Below are positions 22,895-33,146 of a DNA stretch of 64,000 nt, in pieces. Under the pieces are notes generated by a model, which was given only the letters and a program-made list of their open reading frames with translations, ran no database searches and was not told the origin of the DNA. The position numbers and the translations under genes were made by a program. Source of the stretch: Dichotomocladium elegans (taxonomy: Eukaryota; Mucoromycota; Mucoromycetes; Mucorales; Lichtheimiaceae). The number at the start of each line of letters is the position of its first letter. The stretch's first letter is position 1. The stretch spans positions 62,001-126,000 of the forward strand of contig JAIXMN010000019.1 in assembly GCA_025716815.1 (NCBI GenBank), read 5' to 3'.

Positions 22895-23851
22895 TCAATT
22901 CGCGCTATCTTTCTCACCAACCATCTTGCTCTCATCCATTGCCTCCATATCAGCAACCCTGCTGGTCAAGGCTGCCTGACCCTGCTCAATAAGTGATTGC
23001 AGCTGCTCTTCCATTCTTGCAAGCATCTCGTCCTCTTTTCCATTCTCTTGTACGGCGTTGTGACATGGTCCACTCTCTACGGGCGATCTAGCTTCTGTTG
23101 CTGTTTCTATCGTGATCGGAGACGATGGTGCACGAAGGCGGCGGTGGCGGCGCTCAAGGCTACGATTACTGCTGTCGCTATGAGTACTATGGCTCGTCAC
23201 CATGTCCAAGGGCCCATCCGTTCCCTATAATTTTGTTAATGGAAAAACTCGACTAAATACCTGTTTAGTTATTACCGTCATCGGCGTTTGTGCCACGCTT
23301 TCTGCCCACTCTAATGTCCGTCGCCACTTCGCATCCTCTAAAAGCACTCGGTCCTCGATTCTATCCGTCGGAAAGAGAGATGACCGGTAGGGCGGATGTG
23401 TATGTCGCCATTGTCGAGCATCTAAGGCATGGTCCTCAACTGCAACCAGGTTGCTGCCTTTATGACAATGGCGGTGGTTGACATCGCGATCGCGATGGGA
23501 ATAGTGGCTGTTGTCGTGGGGTGTAGGACCCGCCTTGGTTATCGTTGGTTTTTCTACTGTTGCAGCCGCTGGCGTCGCCGTTTTAGCTAGTTCGCCTGTC
23601 CAATAATTATATGCAGTAATGGCCAATGCAGATGTGAAAATGAGCGCATCAAGAACTTTGGCAAATACAGCTTCTAATAGCAGGGCTGTAAACTGTCGTG
23701 GCGCTGGAGGCGCTGGAAAGACGATACCGGGAGCAGTGGTGGTCGAGCGTCTCGACTTGCGTTGGTGGAAGTGGTGGTATTTCCTTCGATCATTGTCTAC
23801 GATATCCAGGTTGGACTGAAATGCCATGGTGGCGGGTGGCAAAACAGACAT
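22895..23851 (-). CDS. Uncharacterised single-pass membrane protein
   Basis: I do not recognise it. Two exons separated by a 36-nt GT..TATAG intron (about 23225-23260) join TVITKQ to GTDGPLDMV in phase, giving about 300 residues from the ATG at 23851 (MSVLPPATMAF; 23827 is an alternative). The N-terminal 40 residues are basic (QRKSRRSTTT). One hydrophobic helix follows (LLEAVFAKVLDALIFTSALA), then a His/Arg-rich middle (HSHRDRD.., NHRHCHKG) and VLLEDAKWRRTLEWAESVAQ. The second exon is hydrophilic with a short helical EMLARMEEQLQSLIEQGQAA near the end. Composition fits a tail- or signal-anchored membrane protein; compartment is unclear. The unusually short intron lowers confidence in the join. 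The gene is divergent from CARNMT1. Confidence 0.5.
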
Positions 23852-24342
23852 GTGGGAATAAATATGGCGCTTCTTGTGAGAGGGAAAAGAGAGAAGCAAA
23901 CAGAGCGAGGCAGAGCCATCCCCAAGAAATAAGGGGGTGACGAATGCGTCTCGGCGACGTGACCCTCACTTCTTTGCCATCTCCCTTTACCTCCACTCCC
24001 TGCTGTTTCCCCCCAGAAAAATGAAAAGCATTTGGGATTTTATGCAGCACCACTGGTAGTAAATCCGGGCTCTGCCTCAAAGCTTATTGCATGACAGCAT
24101 ATTTGACGCCACGCTTCAAACCCCCCAAGAAAAGAAGCCTGTTTAATCTATCTTCTCGACTTCTTGGGATCGTTTTTAATCACCAAAATATCTTTTTCTC
24201 GCCAGCTTGCAAGAATTTCTGACGAATAGAGATAAATCAAGAGCGGAGGACAATTTACGATAGATAGGCGGACACAGAGAGAAACAGACATTCTGATCCA
24301 CGCTCTTTCCTCCCCCTGGCCCCTTTTCTTTTTCTCTAACTT
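23852..24342. promoter_or_regulatory. Divergent intergenic region upstream of CARNMT1
   Basis: 491 bp separate the start codons of the membrane-protein gene (minus) and CARNMT1 (plus). A CT-rich stretch directly precedes the CARNMT1 ATG (ctcccc..ttttctttttctc), which is a common fungal core-promoter or leader feature. No other motif is convincing. Confidence 0.4.
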
Positions 24343-26196
24343 ATGGAGAGTCATAGCCATATGCACCGTGAGCAGAGTCATTCGCACGAGCACTCTCACG
24401 ATCATCAAGGTCACTCTCACGATCATGGACACGGACCCTGCACCGGTCACGGCATTGACGCGGATAACGGTGTCGAGGGCGAGCTTGACCATTTGCGTAC
24501 TGTGCTGACTGCGTTCACATACTACAAAACTCATGCATTGAAACGAAATCACCGACGTCGTCATGACTATTTGTCGCTCCCCGAACATCACAAGCGCTTG
24601 ATTCCGGATCTTCTCGACAAGATCAATCAAGTCGATCGATGTATCGAGAAAAACATGGTTCTCCTCAAGGATATCGTAAAGTGTGCTGGCATGTTTATGG
24701 GTATTGACCCAAGGGTGCTTGTGGCGGAAGGTGCGCGTGCAAAGGTAATAGAACAGTAAGAGCAAGGGTTTAAAACCGTCCCTTACCTGTTCCTGTAGCA
24801 AAAGGGAGGCGAGTTGCCTGTGACACCAATGGATATGGATAAGGTTCAGAGCACATTGAAGCAGTTTGTGCGTGATTGGTCTGAAGAGGTAATAAATGAG
24901 ATCAGTGGAATGAGAATCATTTTTAATGTGATGCGTCGTATTTCTATCTCATTAGGGAAAGGCAGAGCGGGATGCAACCTATGGTCCTATTCTTGAAGAA
25001 TTGAATGCAATTTATAGCGATATAGCCCTGGAAGACAGGTTGGACCACCGAACGAAAGAGGTGGAAGGGTATCCATCGTGAAGTATTAAGTTATCCACGC
25101 ATTATGATTTAGGGGCCGCATCCGTGTATTAGTTCCAGGTGCTGGACTCGGTCGCCTTGCTTATGACATTACACGAAGTGGTGAGTTGCGTGTCTGTGTG
25201 CATTCCACATCTAGTCTGTCTGACCATTACATGCATGTAAATGTAGGCTTTAGTTGTCAAGGTTAGTAAGGACAAGGGATCCCAAACATATACCTGTATG
25301 ACAGTTGCTTATAATTAACATACAACCCAAAGGCAACGAGTTCTCATTTTTCATGGTAAGCAAGTGCGACGAACACGAGCAAATTGCTGAAATAAGGGTA
25401 TTAAACCATAACATTCTTAGTTACTGGCCTCCAATCTTATTCTCAACAGGCAAGCGAAATGGATATGCTTAGAGGAAGACGATACTAAGTCAATATCTCG
25501 CTCTTCTCCTTGCGGCCTGTGAAATAGGGCGGCAGAATCAGGCCAGTATGAAATTTACCCTTTCGTGCACTCCTTCTCCAATATTCGCTCCTCCGCCCAG
25601 CAGCTGACACCCATCCGCATTCCTGACATTGTCCCGTCAAACTTGCCATCCACTGCCGACTTCTCCATGGCAGCAGGCGAGTTTGTTGAGGTTTATGGTG
25701 ATGATAAAGCTAGACATGGTAAAATAACGATAATGATCAAATGGACGGATGCTTAATGTGGTATGATAGGAACATGGGACGTGGTGGTCACATGCTTTTT
25801 TATCGATACGGCAGCCAACGTTCTTTCCTACATTGAAACTATTCATCAGATTTTGAAGCCCGGAGGAAAATGGATTAATATTGGTAAGTTTTCTTGCTTG
25901 TCTGATGTATGATATATTAATGCTAGTTGGATGAAGGCCCTCTGTTGTACCACTACGAAGATATGGCGGGCGAATCGTCCGTAGAACTGAGCTTAGAAGA
26001 AGTTAAGCGGGTCTCTTGTGAGATTGGCTTTGAGTTTGAAGTAAGTAAACAAAGCGCGATTTATGGAGCAAATTTAACATGAGCTGTAACGACCTTGCAG
26101 AACGAAAAAACAGTGAACACGACTTACACCAGTAACCCTCAAAGCATGCTAAAGTACGTTTACGAATCGGCCTTTTGGACCGCAACCAAAATTTAG
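24343..26196 (+). CDS. Carnosine N-methyltransferase-like (N2227 family) with His-rich N-terminus
   Basis: N2227-family enzymes use S-adenosylmethionine to methylate the imidazole of His-containing dipeptides (human CARNMT1; yeast YNL092W). After a His-rich head the family start is visible: [40 protein letters not shown]. The SAM-binding motif I is [18 protein letters not shown] (about 25110-25175). It is followed by [23 protein letters not shown] sequence, [40 protein letters not shown] and a C-terminal [20 protein letters not shown], all diagnostic. Residues 2-36 carry about 14 His in HS/HD/HG repeats ([19 protein letters not shown]), suggesting metal binding or an automodification target. 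About nine introns. Catalytic identity is well supported; the substrate in fungi is not certain. Confidence 0.9.
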
Positions 26197-26532
26197 CAGC
26201 ATTAATGGGTAAATTGAAATAAATTGAACCCCATGCTTCATGCAATTTGGCTATTGGCCGCCTCGGCCAAATTTATCGTTCTATCATACATCTATACGTC
26301 CTGCTCTAAGTTAGACGAAAAGGGTGCACCGCAAGAATGTTACAGTAGGAAAGACTGATCGAAGTAGTACGATTCATCTATCATCGATAGCTCGGGTCAT
26401 GCCACAAAAGAGGTATTCAGTTGTTGCAGACCCTGAAGACCCCAAGCAAGTAGGATTTTCGCTAAAAGAAAGCGCCTCTCTGACAACAAAATTTTCACCT
26501 TCCTTCTTTTAAGTCGCACATTCCTATACACA
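26197..26532. other. Intergenic: CARNMT1 3' flank and DPH2 promoter
   Basis: 336 bp between two plus-strand genes. CT-rich sequence (accttccttcttttaag) lies just before the DPH2 start. No gene seen. Confidence 0.4.
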
Positions 26533-28886
26533 ATGGCTACAGCGAACGGTCCAACGACATTTGCAGACGACGGCCGGGCCGTCCTCGAACGCACAGTGGA
26601 CATCGAGAGCGTGAAGCATACTAATCTTGACACATTGTACGAGATCGATCGCACCGTCGATCGCATTCTCAAAGGGGGTTACAAACGCATTACACTTCAA
26701 TTTCCCGATGAATTGCTTGCCGATGCGGCAGCTGTGGCCTCCGAGCTGGAAAAGCGCACAGGCAAGAAGATCTATGTACTAGCTGACACATCCTATGGCA
26801 GTTGCTGCGTAGATGAAGTAGCAGCGCAACATGTGAATGCCGACTTCATTGTTCATTACGGCCGATCGTGCCTGAGCCCGTGAGTTTATTTTTTAATATC
26901 GAAGTCAAATGTCCGCTGGACCTCGTCTGAAATTGAGATTGACATGATCAATAATATCTAGCACTTCGCATTTGCCAGTGCTCTATGTGTTCGGGCAGCA
27001 GTCAATGGACATAGACCATTGTGTGCAAGAATTCCAAAAGATCTTCACCGACCCAACCGCCCATGTCATTATCATGTGCGACGTTGAGTACTCTTATGCC
27101 GTAGGCAAGCGAGGCGTGAAGGAGTACACACAGTAAAATGCACATGCTGAAATGTCATTTTTAGAATCGGTGGTCGCTAAAGTTTCCAGTACATATACTC
27201 ACATCATCCCGACGGTCATTCAGACTGAGTCAGCCCTCCAGTCTGCAACACAAAGCAATGAGACGGGCCAACAGGAAGATAATGGCAGGAAAAGAGGCGG
27301 CCGATATTTTAAGCTTGATGAGACGACCGCCATCGAATCATGTACCATCTTTTTCATCGGTGGCGAGAGCCTTACCTTGACGAATATCATGATGACATAT
27401 AACAAATGCCCAGTAAGAATGACAACCGAAATAATAACGACGTTTGGCTTAAGATGTACGGATGGGGGGTGGTTATAGATCTTCACTTACGACCCTCGCA
27501 CTCGGATTGCACGGAGAGAAACTGTTCAAGTGAACAGAATGCTGATGAAGCGGTAAGTATAGCTTTTGATGGTCAAAAAAAGGAGGTCATTCGGCTATTT
27601 ATTCAAAATTATCAATAATGCCGAATAATTTCGCCTTTAGATACTCGCTCGTGCAAAAGGCCAAAGATTCTCAAACGATTGGTATCGTTGTAGGAACCTT
27701 GGGTGTAGGTAAGATAATTATTCGCTCTATGCCCCCGATCTCCCCTGAATTAGCCATCAATGATGGGATATTACAGTAACTAACGATCGACACGTTCTTA
27801 AGGATCTTATCTGGATATCATTGATCATCTCAAGAAAGTGATCCGTGCCGCAGGTCGCAAATCATACACATTTGTGATGGGCAAACTCAACGTTGCGAAA
27901 ATGGCAAATTTCATGGAAGTTGATTGTTATGTTCTTGTTGCGTGCCCTGAGAACAGTCTCATTGATTCAAAGGTAGCATCCTTTATGTCATCCCTTACGC
28001 ATTTGCTCATCGGCTTAACTTGATTATAGGAGTTTTACCGCCCAATTGTAACACCATTTGAACTTGAACTTGCGTTAATCAGGTACCTCTTTTTTCTCTT
28101 TCTTATGCTCCTATCGATGCAATGAGGAAAGCGCCCTCGCCGCAGCCCCTACGGAAAATGAAAGACTCCGCCATTGCGTCGCTCACATGCAGTGTACTTA
28201 CACTATGGAAACTTGCTGCAGATCCAAGGAGTGGACGGGTGATTACATCACCGATTTTTCTAAACTCCTGCCGAATGTCCGTACAGACGGCTTCTCATAT
28301 GACGATGATGAGGTATGTGAGACTACAATTGTAAGAATTGATTCTCACTTTGTCGTGGCAGGATTCCGGGGCTCTCTCGAGTGATGAAGAGCCGCATTTT
28401 TCCTTAGTGACTGGACAGTACATATCAACAGCAAAAGCACGTGCTTACAAGACAGATGGCAAGTTTGGAAAAAAAGAATGATGTTATTTTCTTTTATGGA
28501 AAAAATGACTGACTGATCCGATTTCCATAGAACAAGAATGGGCTAGCAAATTGACTGATCTGTCAATTCGAGATAATAGTACAACCATCAGTCGCTTACT
28601 TCACAGCACAGGAGGTAATGCAAGAGTGCAGAGAGAGATAGGAATGATATGGATAGCACATATGGGATGCTACGCATCTGCATATGCGCTATCTGACAAG
28701 TAACATACTTGCACGCGCTGAAAGGTTGGACACCGAGCTGACAGATTGAAAAATATTCTAGGTGAATACTTGAAGGGCAGGACTTTCAAAGGACTAGAAC
28801 AAAACTTAGGACAGACTGAGGTTGGAACGATTGAGGAAGGACGGTCTGGTATAGCTCGAGGCTACCAAGATGAAAAAGACCTTTGA
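26533..28886 (+). CDS. DPH2: Diphthamide biosynthesis protein 2
   Basis: DPH2 pairs with DPH1 as a radical-SAM-like [4Fe-4S] heterodimer that starts diphthamide synthesis on elongation factor 2. The start at 26533 gives [16 protein letters not shown]. Conserved segments appear in order: [114 protein letters not shown] and [20 protein letters not shown], then a C-terminus [20 protein letters not shown] like human LEPRLGQTP..RGIAIAYEDE. The SCCVDEVAA form assigns it to DPH2 rather than DPH1 (ACCVDDxxA). Cysteines in the SCC, SCL and ACP segments are candidate cluster ligands. About nine introns. Identity is firm. Confidence 0.93.
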
Positions 28887-29664
28887 GTTATATATATATA
28901 TAAAGATGCACATGTGGATTGGCAAAGATCAATGAAGTAGCTAGGTAAAGAATTATAGATTCGCGCTTGGGAAGTATGTGGCGCAGAAAGGGAAACCCTA
29001 CTATTGAGATTGTATGAACTCAAGCCACATGCTCTGGTTATCCTATTCTGGGATGAAATGATCCTATCGTCCTATGAATCTATAATATCCTAATGTGGTA
29101 CGAGGCTATACAATTGGTTTTCATCTTGCCGAAGAGATACCTGTGAAAAACGGATTGACAAGTGTATTCTCCCGCTTGCAAACACTTGATCTCCTCTCTC
29201 ATACTCGGTCGATCGGCTGCAGAATGGGATGCTCTTTTAGGAGAGTTCCAGGTATGCAGGGCTCAGGGAGGAAAAGCACGAGCTGTTCCGAAACGTGCGC
29301 TCATGTGGGTACTTTTTGAAATCTCGGCGGGGGGATATGTTGGGCGATCGAACCCTCGTTACAAATTCTCCTTTTATATAATACGAAGACGCAGAGCCCC
29401 CTTCAAAGAAAACCCCGTTACCGATATTCCATATTTAACCATATCTAGTGCCATTCTCGTGCATTGACACTTGAAGTTCAAGCCGCAACTTGTGTGGTCT
29501 TGCTGCCAGCCACAGAGTAAGACAATTGTATGAAAGGATAAGTATATACAGCTTCCGTTGTCTTCTCCCGTACCCTTCCCCTGAGTGAGAATTCATTTCC
29601 GTCTATATAAGTAATTTGCATCCGTCTTTCTGATCGTTACGAACATATTCTCAATTCCAATTCT
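28887..29664. other. Intergenic: DPH2 3' flank and homeobox promoter
   Basis: 778 bp. A TA repeat lies near 28890-28903. The frame at 29162-29320 looks protein-like over about 30 residues but has no start, partner exon or recognisable family. The homeobox gene's TATA box is near the right end. Confidence 0.4.
29604..29611 (+). promoter_or_regulatory. TATA box of the homeobox gene
   Basis: TATATAAG lies 54 nt upstream of the homeobox ATG at 29665, a good position for a core promoter with a short leader. The assignment rests on motif and spacing only. Confidence 0.6.
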
Positions 29665-30579
29665 ATGTCTTTCAGCGTTTCAACAAGAAACAGCAGCATG
29701 CCTCGAGTCCAGCATCAATCTCATCACAGTTGCTTTAACCCTACATTTTACAATCCACTTGAGGTTAGGCGGCGGAGGCGTACATCCACTGTCCAGCTTG
29801 AAGCTCTTGAGAGAGCTTTTCGGGAGAACACAAAGCCCGGTTCGAACGCCCGCCGCATTCTGGCCCAGAAACTCGATATGACACCACGCGGTGTACAGAC
29901 TTGGTTTCAGAATCGAAGAGCAAAAGCAAAGCAGCAGCGACGCAAGCTATCAGTAGCCGTAACCGTAGCAGCAAGTCCAGGAACAACGCCAACTGTGTTA
30001 TTGCCGGATGACAACAGTTGTGATAGTTTTATACCCACCCTCATGGCATCACCACCTCAAACTCCGCAAGATCCGAATGCACTGTGGTCTGGTTTCCCGC
30101 CATCTCCTGGTATCGATATCGCAGATCCGACATCCGCAACTTACATGCTGCTTAATAAATGTGAGGGCGTACATGATATCCATATGGTGGACACCACTCA
30201 GTCGTTGACTTGGCTCTCGATGCCCGAATCTGGACTGGTTCAGCCTTCATATGGGTTTCAGCAGCCAGAGACCAGTCGACGGCATTCACATCTTCCAACA
30301 GTGACAAGTGCCCAGCAAGAACAACATAATATTCTTCCCTATTTCTATGGCATGATTGCTCCAGCGACTGGAGTGCCAGCAGCGAAGAGCGATTCCATGT
30401 ATATATCCTGTCGACGGTCAGAAAGCGACATCCAGCCGTTTGGTATCGATTCCTCCCTTGATGATCTGCTCGACTATTCTTCAATTTCTACAATCTCTGT
30501 TGCAGGTTCTCCCGTTACATTTGATCATCTAATCACCACCACCCCAGACTCTTTCTTTGCGATGTGCAACATGCTTTAA
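29665..30579 (+). CDS. Homeodomain transcription factor (intronless)
   Basis: A single-exon 304-residue protein with a typical homeodomain at residues 33-92. It carries a basic N-terminal arm (RRRRRTSTVQLEALERAF), a helix 2 region with a Pro/Gly loop (ENTKPGSNARRILAQKL), and a recognition helix TPRGVQTWFQNRRAKAKQQ. Trp48, Phe49, Asn51 and Arg53 are present and residue 50 is Gln, so a TAAT-type target is expected. The remaining ~210 residues are Ser/Thr/Pro-rich and low in charge, suggesting activation regions. Layout and WFQNRRAKAK helix resemble fungal Phx1/Pah-type homeodomain regulators, but I cannot name an orthologue. Unlike almost all neighbours it has no intron. A TATA box precedes it. 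Its target genes cannot be read from the sequence. Confidence 0.92.
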   Translation: MSFSVSTRNSSMPRVQHQSHHSCFNPTFYNPLEVRRRRRTSTVQLEALERAFRENTKPGSNARRILAQKLDMTPRGVQTWFQNRRAKAKQQRRKLSVAVTVAASPGTTPTVLLPDDNSCDSFIPTLMASPPQTPQDPNALWSGFPPSPGIDIADPTSATYMLLNKCEGVHDIHMVDTTQSLTWLSMPESGLVQPSYGFQQPETSRRHSHLPTVTSAQQEQHNILPYFYGMIAPATGVPAAKSDSMYISCRRSESDIQPFGIDSSLDDLLDYSSISTISVAGSPVTFDHLITTTPDSFFAMCNML

Positions 30580-30892
30580 ACTTTTACAGCTTTCGTCATC
30601 GCGCACACTACCGTGCAAATGAAATAATTGCATACGATCCTCACACGGCATTTATACCCTTTCTTTCTGCGTGATCCAACCATTCCATACCTTATATAAT
30701 GTCCTTTATTTCCCTTCTTCATATTCATATGCTCATCTCTAATTACAACCGCTCTTATGAATCTACGCACCCTCCACACAGCCAACCATGTACCCCACAG
30801 TAATATTATTCTACCGCGATAAATTGGTCATATGTGCTCAAACATCCACTTATCCAGTATGTACCGGCTCCTCCTTTTTACGTTTAATAACG
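30580..30892. other. Convergent 3' flanks of homeobox gene and ClpX
   Basis: 313 bp between convergent stop codons. No gene or clear regulatory motif. Confidence 0.4.
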
Positions 30893-32879
30893 TTATTGTT
30901 CTTGACGTGACATAGTCTTTTGTTGCTCGTCCTCTAGTTCTAAACTATGTTCCATCATGTCCCATTGACCTCTTGAATAGTACTTTGGCTTAATTTTGCG
31001 ATTGGCCACGTCTCCATTAATTAATACATGCCGAATTGAAGAGCCGGGTGTATCAAACATTGCATCCAGTAAAATATCTTCCTATTTCATAAGAGCATAT
31101 CAGCGTCCCCTTTTTCTTCTTGTTCAGCTGATTGAAGACACCATCCTTCTTACCATGATTCGACGAAGGCCGCGAGCTCCTGTTTGTTTCTGAACAGCTT
31201 GACGTGCGATTGTCACCAGAGCTTGTTGTGTGAATCGGATCTCAGCCTTTTTTTTTTTAGCGTTATGTTAAAAGCAATAAAAAGAGATAGACTGAAAGAG
31301 AAATAAAGGTCGAAGACGTACTTTGTAAAGTTGAAAGAGTGCTTCATACTGCTTTACTAGCGCATTTTTTGGCTCTGTCAATACACGCACCAGATCCGAC
31401 TCGGATAATGGATTGACACTGGCAAGAACCGGCAAACGACCAACGAACTCTGGTATCATGCCAAACTTCATGATATCATCAGGTTCAACATGATCCAAAT
31501 ACGTTCCTGTCTTCTTCGCAGTTATCGCCAGGGACGTATCCTAATAAATAGAAAATGTGAATAAAGATAACATACATATTTTTCCCCTTCTTAACTGACA
31601 TTTGACTTTGCCATTCGTCTAGCAATATGATCTTCAAGACCCACAAATGCCCCGCTCAAAATGAACAAAATGTTACTCGTGTCAACAAAGAATACTTCGC
31701 CTGGTTGGATTTTGGCACTGCTTGTGGACGGGGCAACGTCTCCGAGCGAACTGGCTGGCAGCTGATGGCCCATGTATGTCGCTCCCGTTGATTTCGTTGG
31801 ATACTGCTGCTTTTGCACTACCGCAGCAGCAGTAAGAGGAGGTCCGTTTCCCTTGTGTGTGATCTTGACGTGCGTTCCTTCAAGCATCCTTAGAAGCGCC
31901 TGCTGGACCCCTTCCCCGCTAATGTCGCGCGAATGGCTACTAACGCCATTCTCCCCTCGACGGGCAATTTTATCTATTTCATCCACAAACACGATGCCCA
32001 TCTCCGCCTTTTCAATGTCATAATCACAAGACTAGGGGATCAAAATAAAAAGGAAGCCGCACGTAGCCGGATAAGTTATATTAGAGCGAGATACCCCAAG
32101 CATGTTGATCGTTGTCCACCCCCTCCTTTTTAATGTACTTTACCTGCAACAAACGTTCAATCACTGACTCCACATCTTCACCCACATATCCTGCCTGTGT
32201 AAACGTTGTTGCGTCCGACATAGAGAATGGAACCTGGAGAATATTGGCTAACGTCTTTGCAAGCAATGTCTTGCCTGAACCTGTCGGACCCATCAGCAAG
32301 ACGTTGCTTTTTTCCAGCAAAGTGTTATCTTGTTTCTGCGAGGATGACGCGTCCTTGCGCCAGAATGTGGTTCGGTAGAATCGATCATCCGCTTCTTGCG
32401 GCGTTTCTTCCTCCTCCTCTTGCAGGTGATGATGGTATAAAGGTGTTTCTGCAGATGATCCCTCTTGTGCCTGACCCTGGGTTTGACCCGGTGCCACTGC
32501 TGCTGATGTTGTCGCTGCTACCCTGCTCGATATATTGGCTTGGACGCGGGTGTAGTGATTAAATACGGCCACAGAGAGGATCCGCTTGGCTCGCTCTTGA
32601 CCAACCACATACTCGTCCAGTACTTTAGTGATCTAGCATTGCCATAGTAAGTCGCATGACTACGTTTCCATCATCTATCTCTGTCCCTCCCCCGACCCGA
32701 ATCAGTCCGCCCCACTCTCCGCTCTCCCCCCTCCCCGCCTGCCTGCCCGCCCTCACCCTTTACCCCAGCAGCGGTTTACTTGCCGTTCGAGGATTGAGTG
32801 AATCAATAGAAATGCATCGTCTGGCCAATGTCACTGCATTGGGTAGGTTATGACGAGTGATGGATAAAATCATTGCCAT
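30893..32879 (-). CDS. Mitochondrial ClpX-type AAA+ unfoldase without the ClpP-docking loop
   Basis: ClpX rings unfold matrix proteins. The start at 32879 gives [23 protein letters not shown], an Arg-bearing acid-free presequence; exon 1 ends SIDSLNPRT and a 151-nt GC-AG intron (32633-32783) joins it to [17 protein letters not shown]. Motifs: Walker [14 protein letters not shown], pore loop GYVGEDVES, Walker [15 protein letters not shown], then [60 protein letters not shown] and sensor-2 [11 protein letters not shown]. The N-terminal zinc-binding domain of bacterial ClpX is absent. The segment that in ClpP partners holds IGF/LGF (between ARRM and VEPDD) is only a short [13 protein letters not shown], so the loop is missing, as in yeast Mcx1. 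Two family insertions (about residues 65-115 and 235-280) are low-complexity. The protein probably acts without ClpP, for example in heme synthesis control. Confidence 0.92.
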
Positions 32880-33146
32880 TTCACGATGTGGATGAATCCA
32901 AAAAGGAAAGAAAAGAGAAAACGGGTAATGTTTAGGTTAGGTACTAGCGTGTGTATGAGTATATGAGAACAGGTGAAGGTGCGGGGGGAGGAGGGGGAGT
33001 TTTTGATCGGCCCTCGACCAGTCAGCGAGGAGATCAATGCAAGCAGCTCTCCAGCGCAAAATGAGTCATCTGAGCCATCGGCCGGTTATCTTGTATGCGA
33101 CAGTATATGTGATAATGTCATTTTGATATTCAGCGATAAGTTATGA

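Noticed and set aside
24148..24801. 217-codon minus-strand frame with many Val, Met and Thr
   Set aside because: It is antisense to the His-rich exon of CARNMT1 (CAC/CAT codons read as GTG/ATG).
29162..29320. Protein-like frame (GRSAAEWDALLGEFQ) upstream of the homeobox gene
   Set aside because: No start, no in-phase partner exon and no family match; too short to call.
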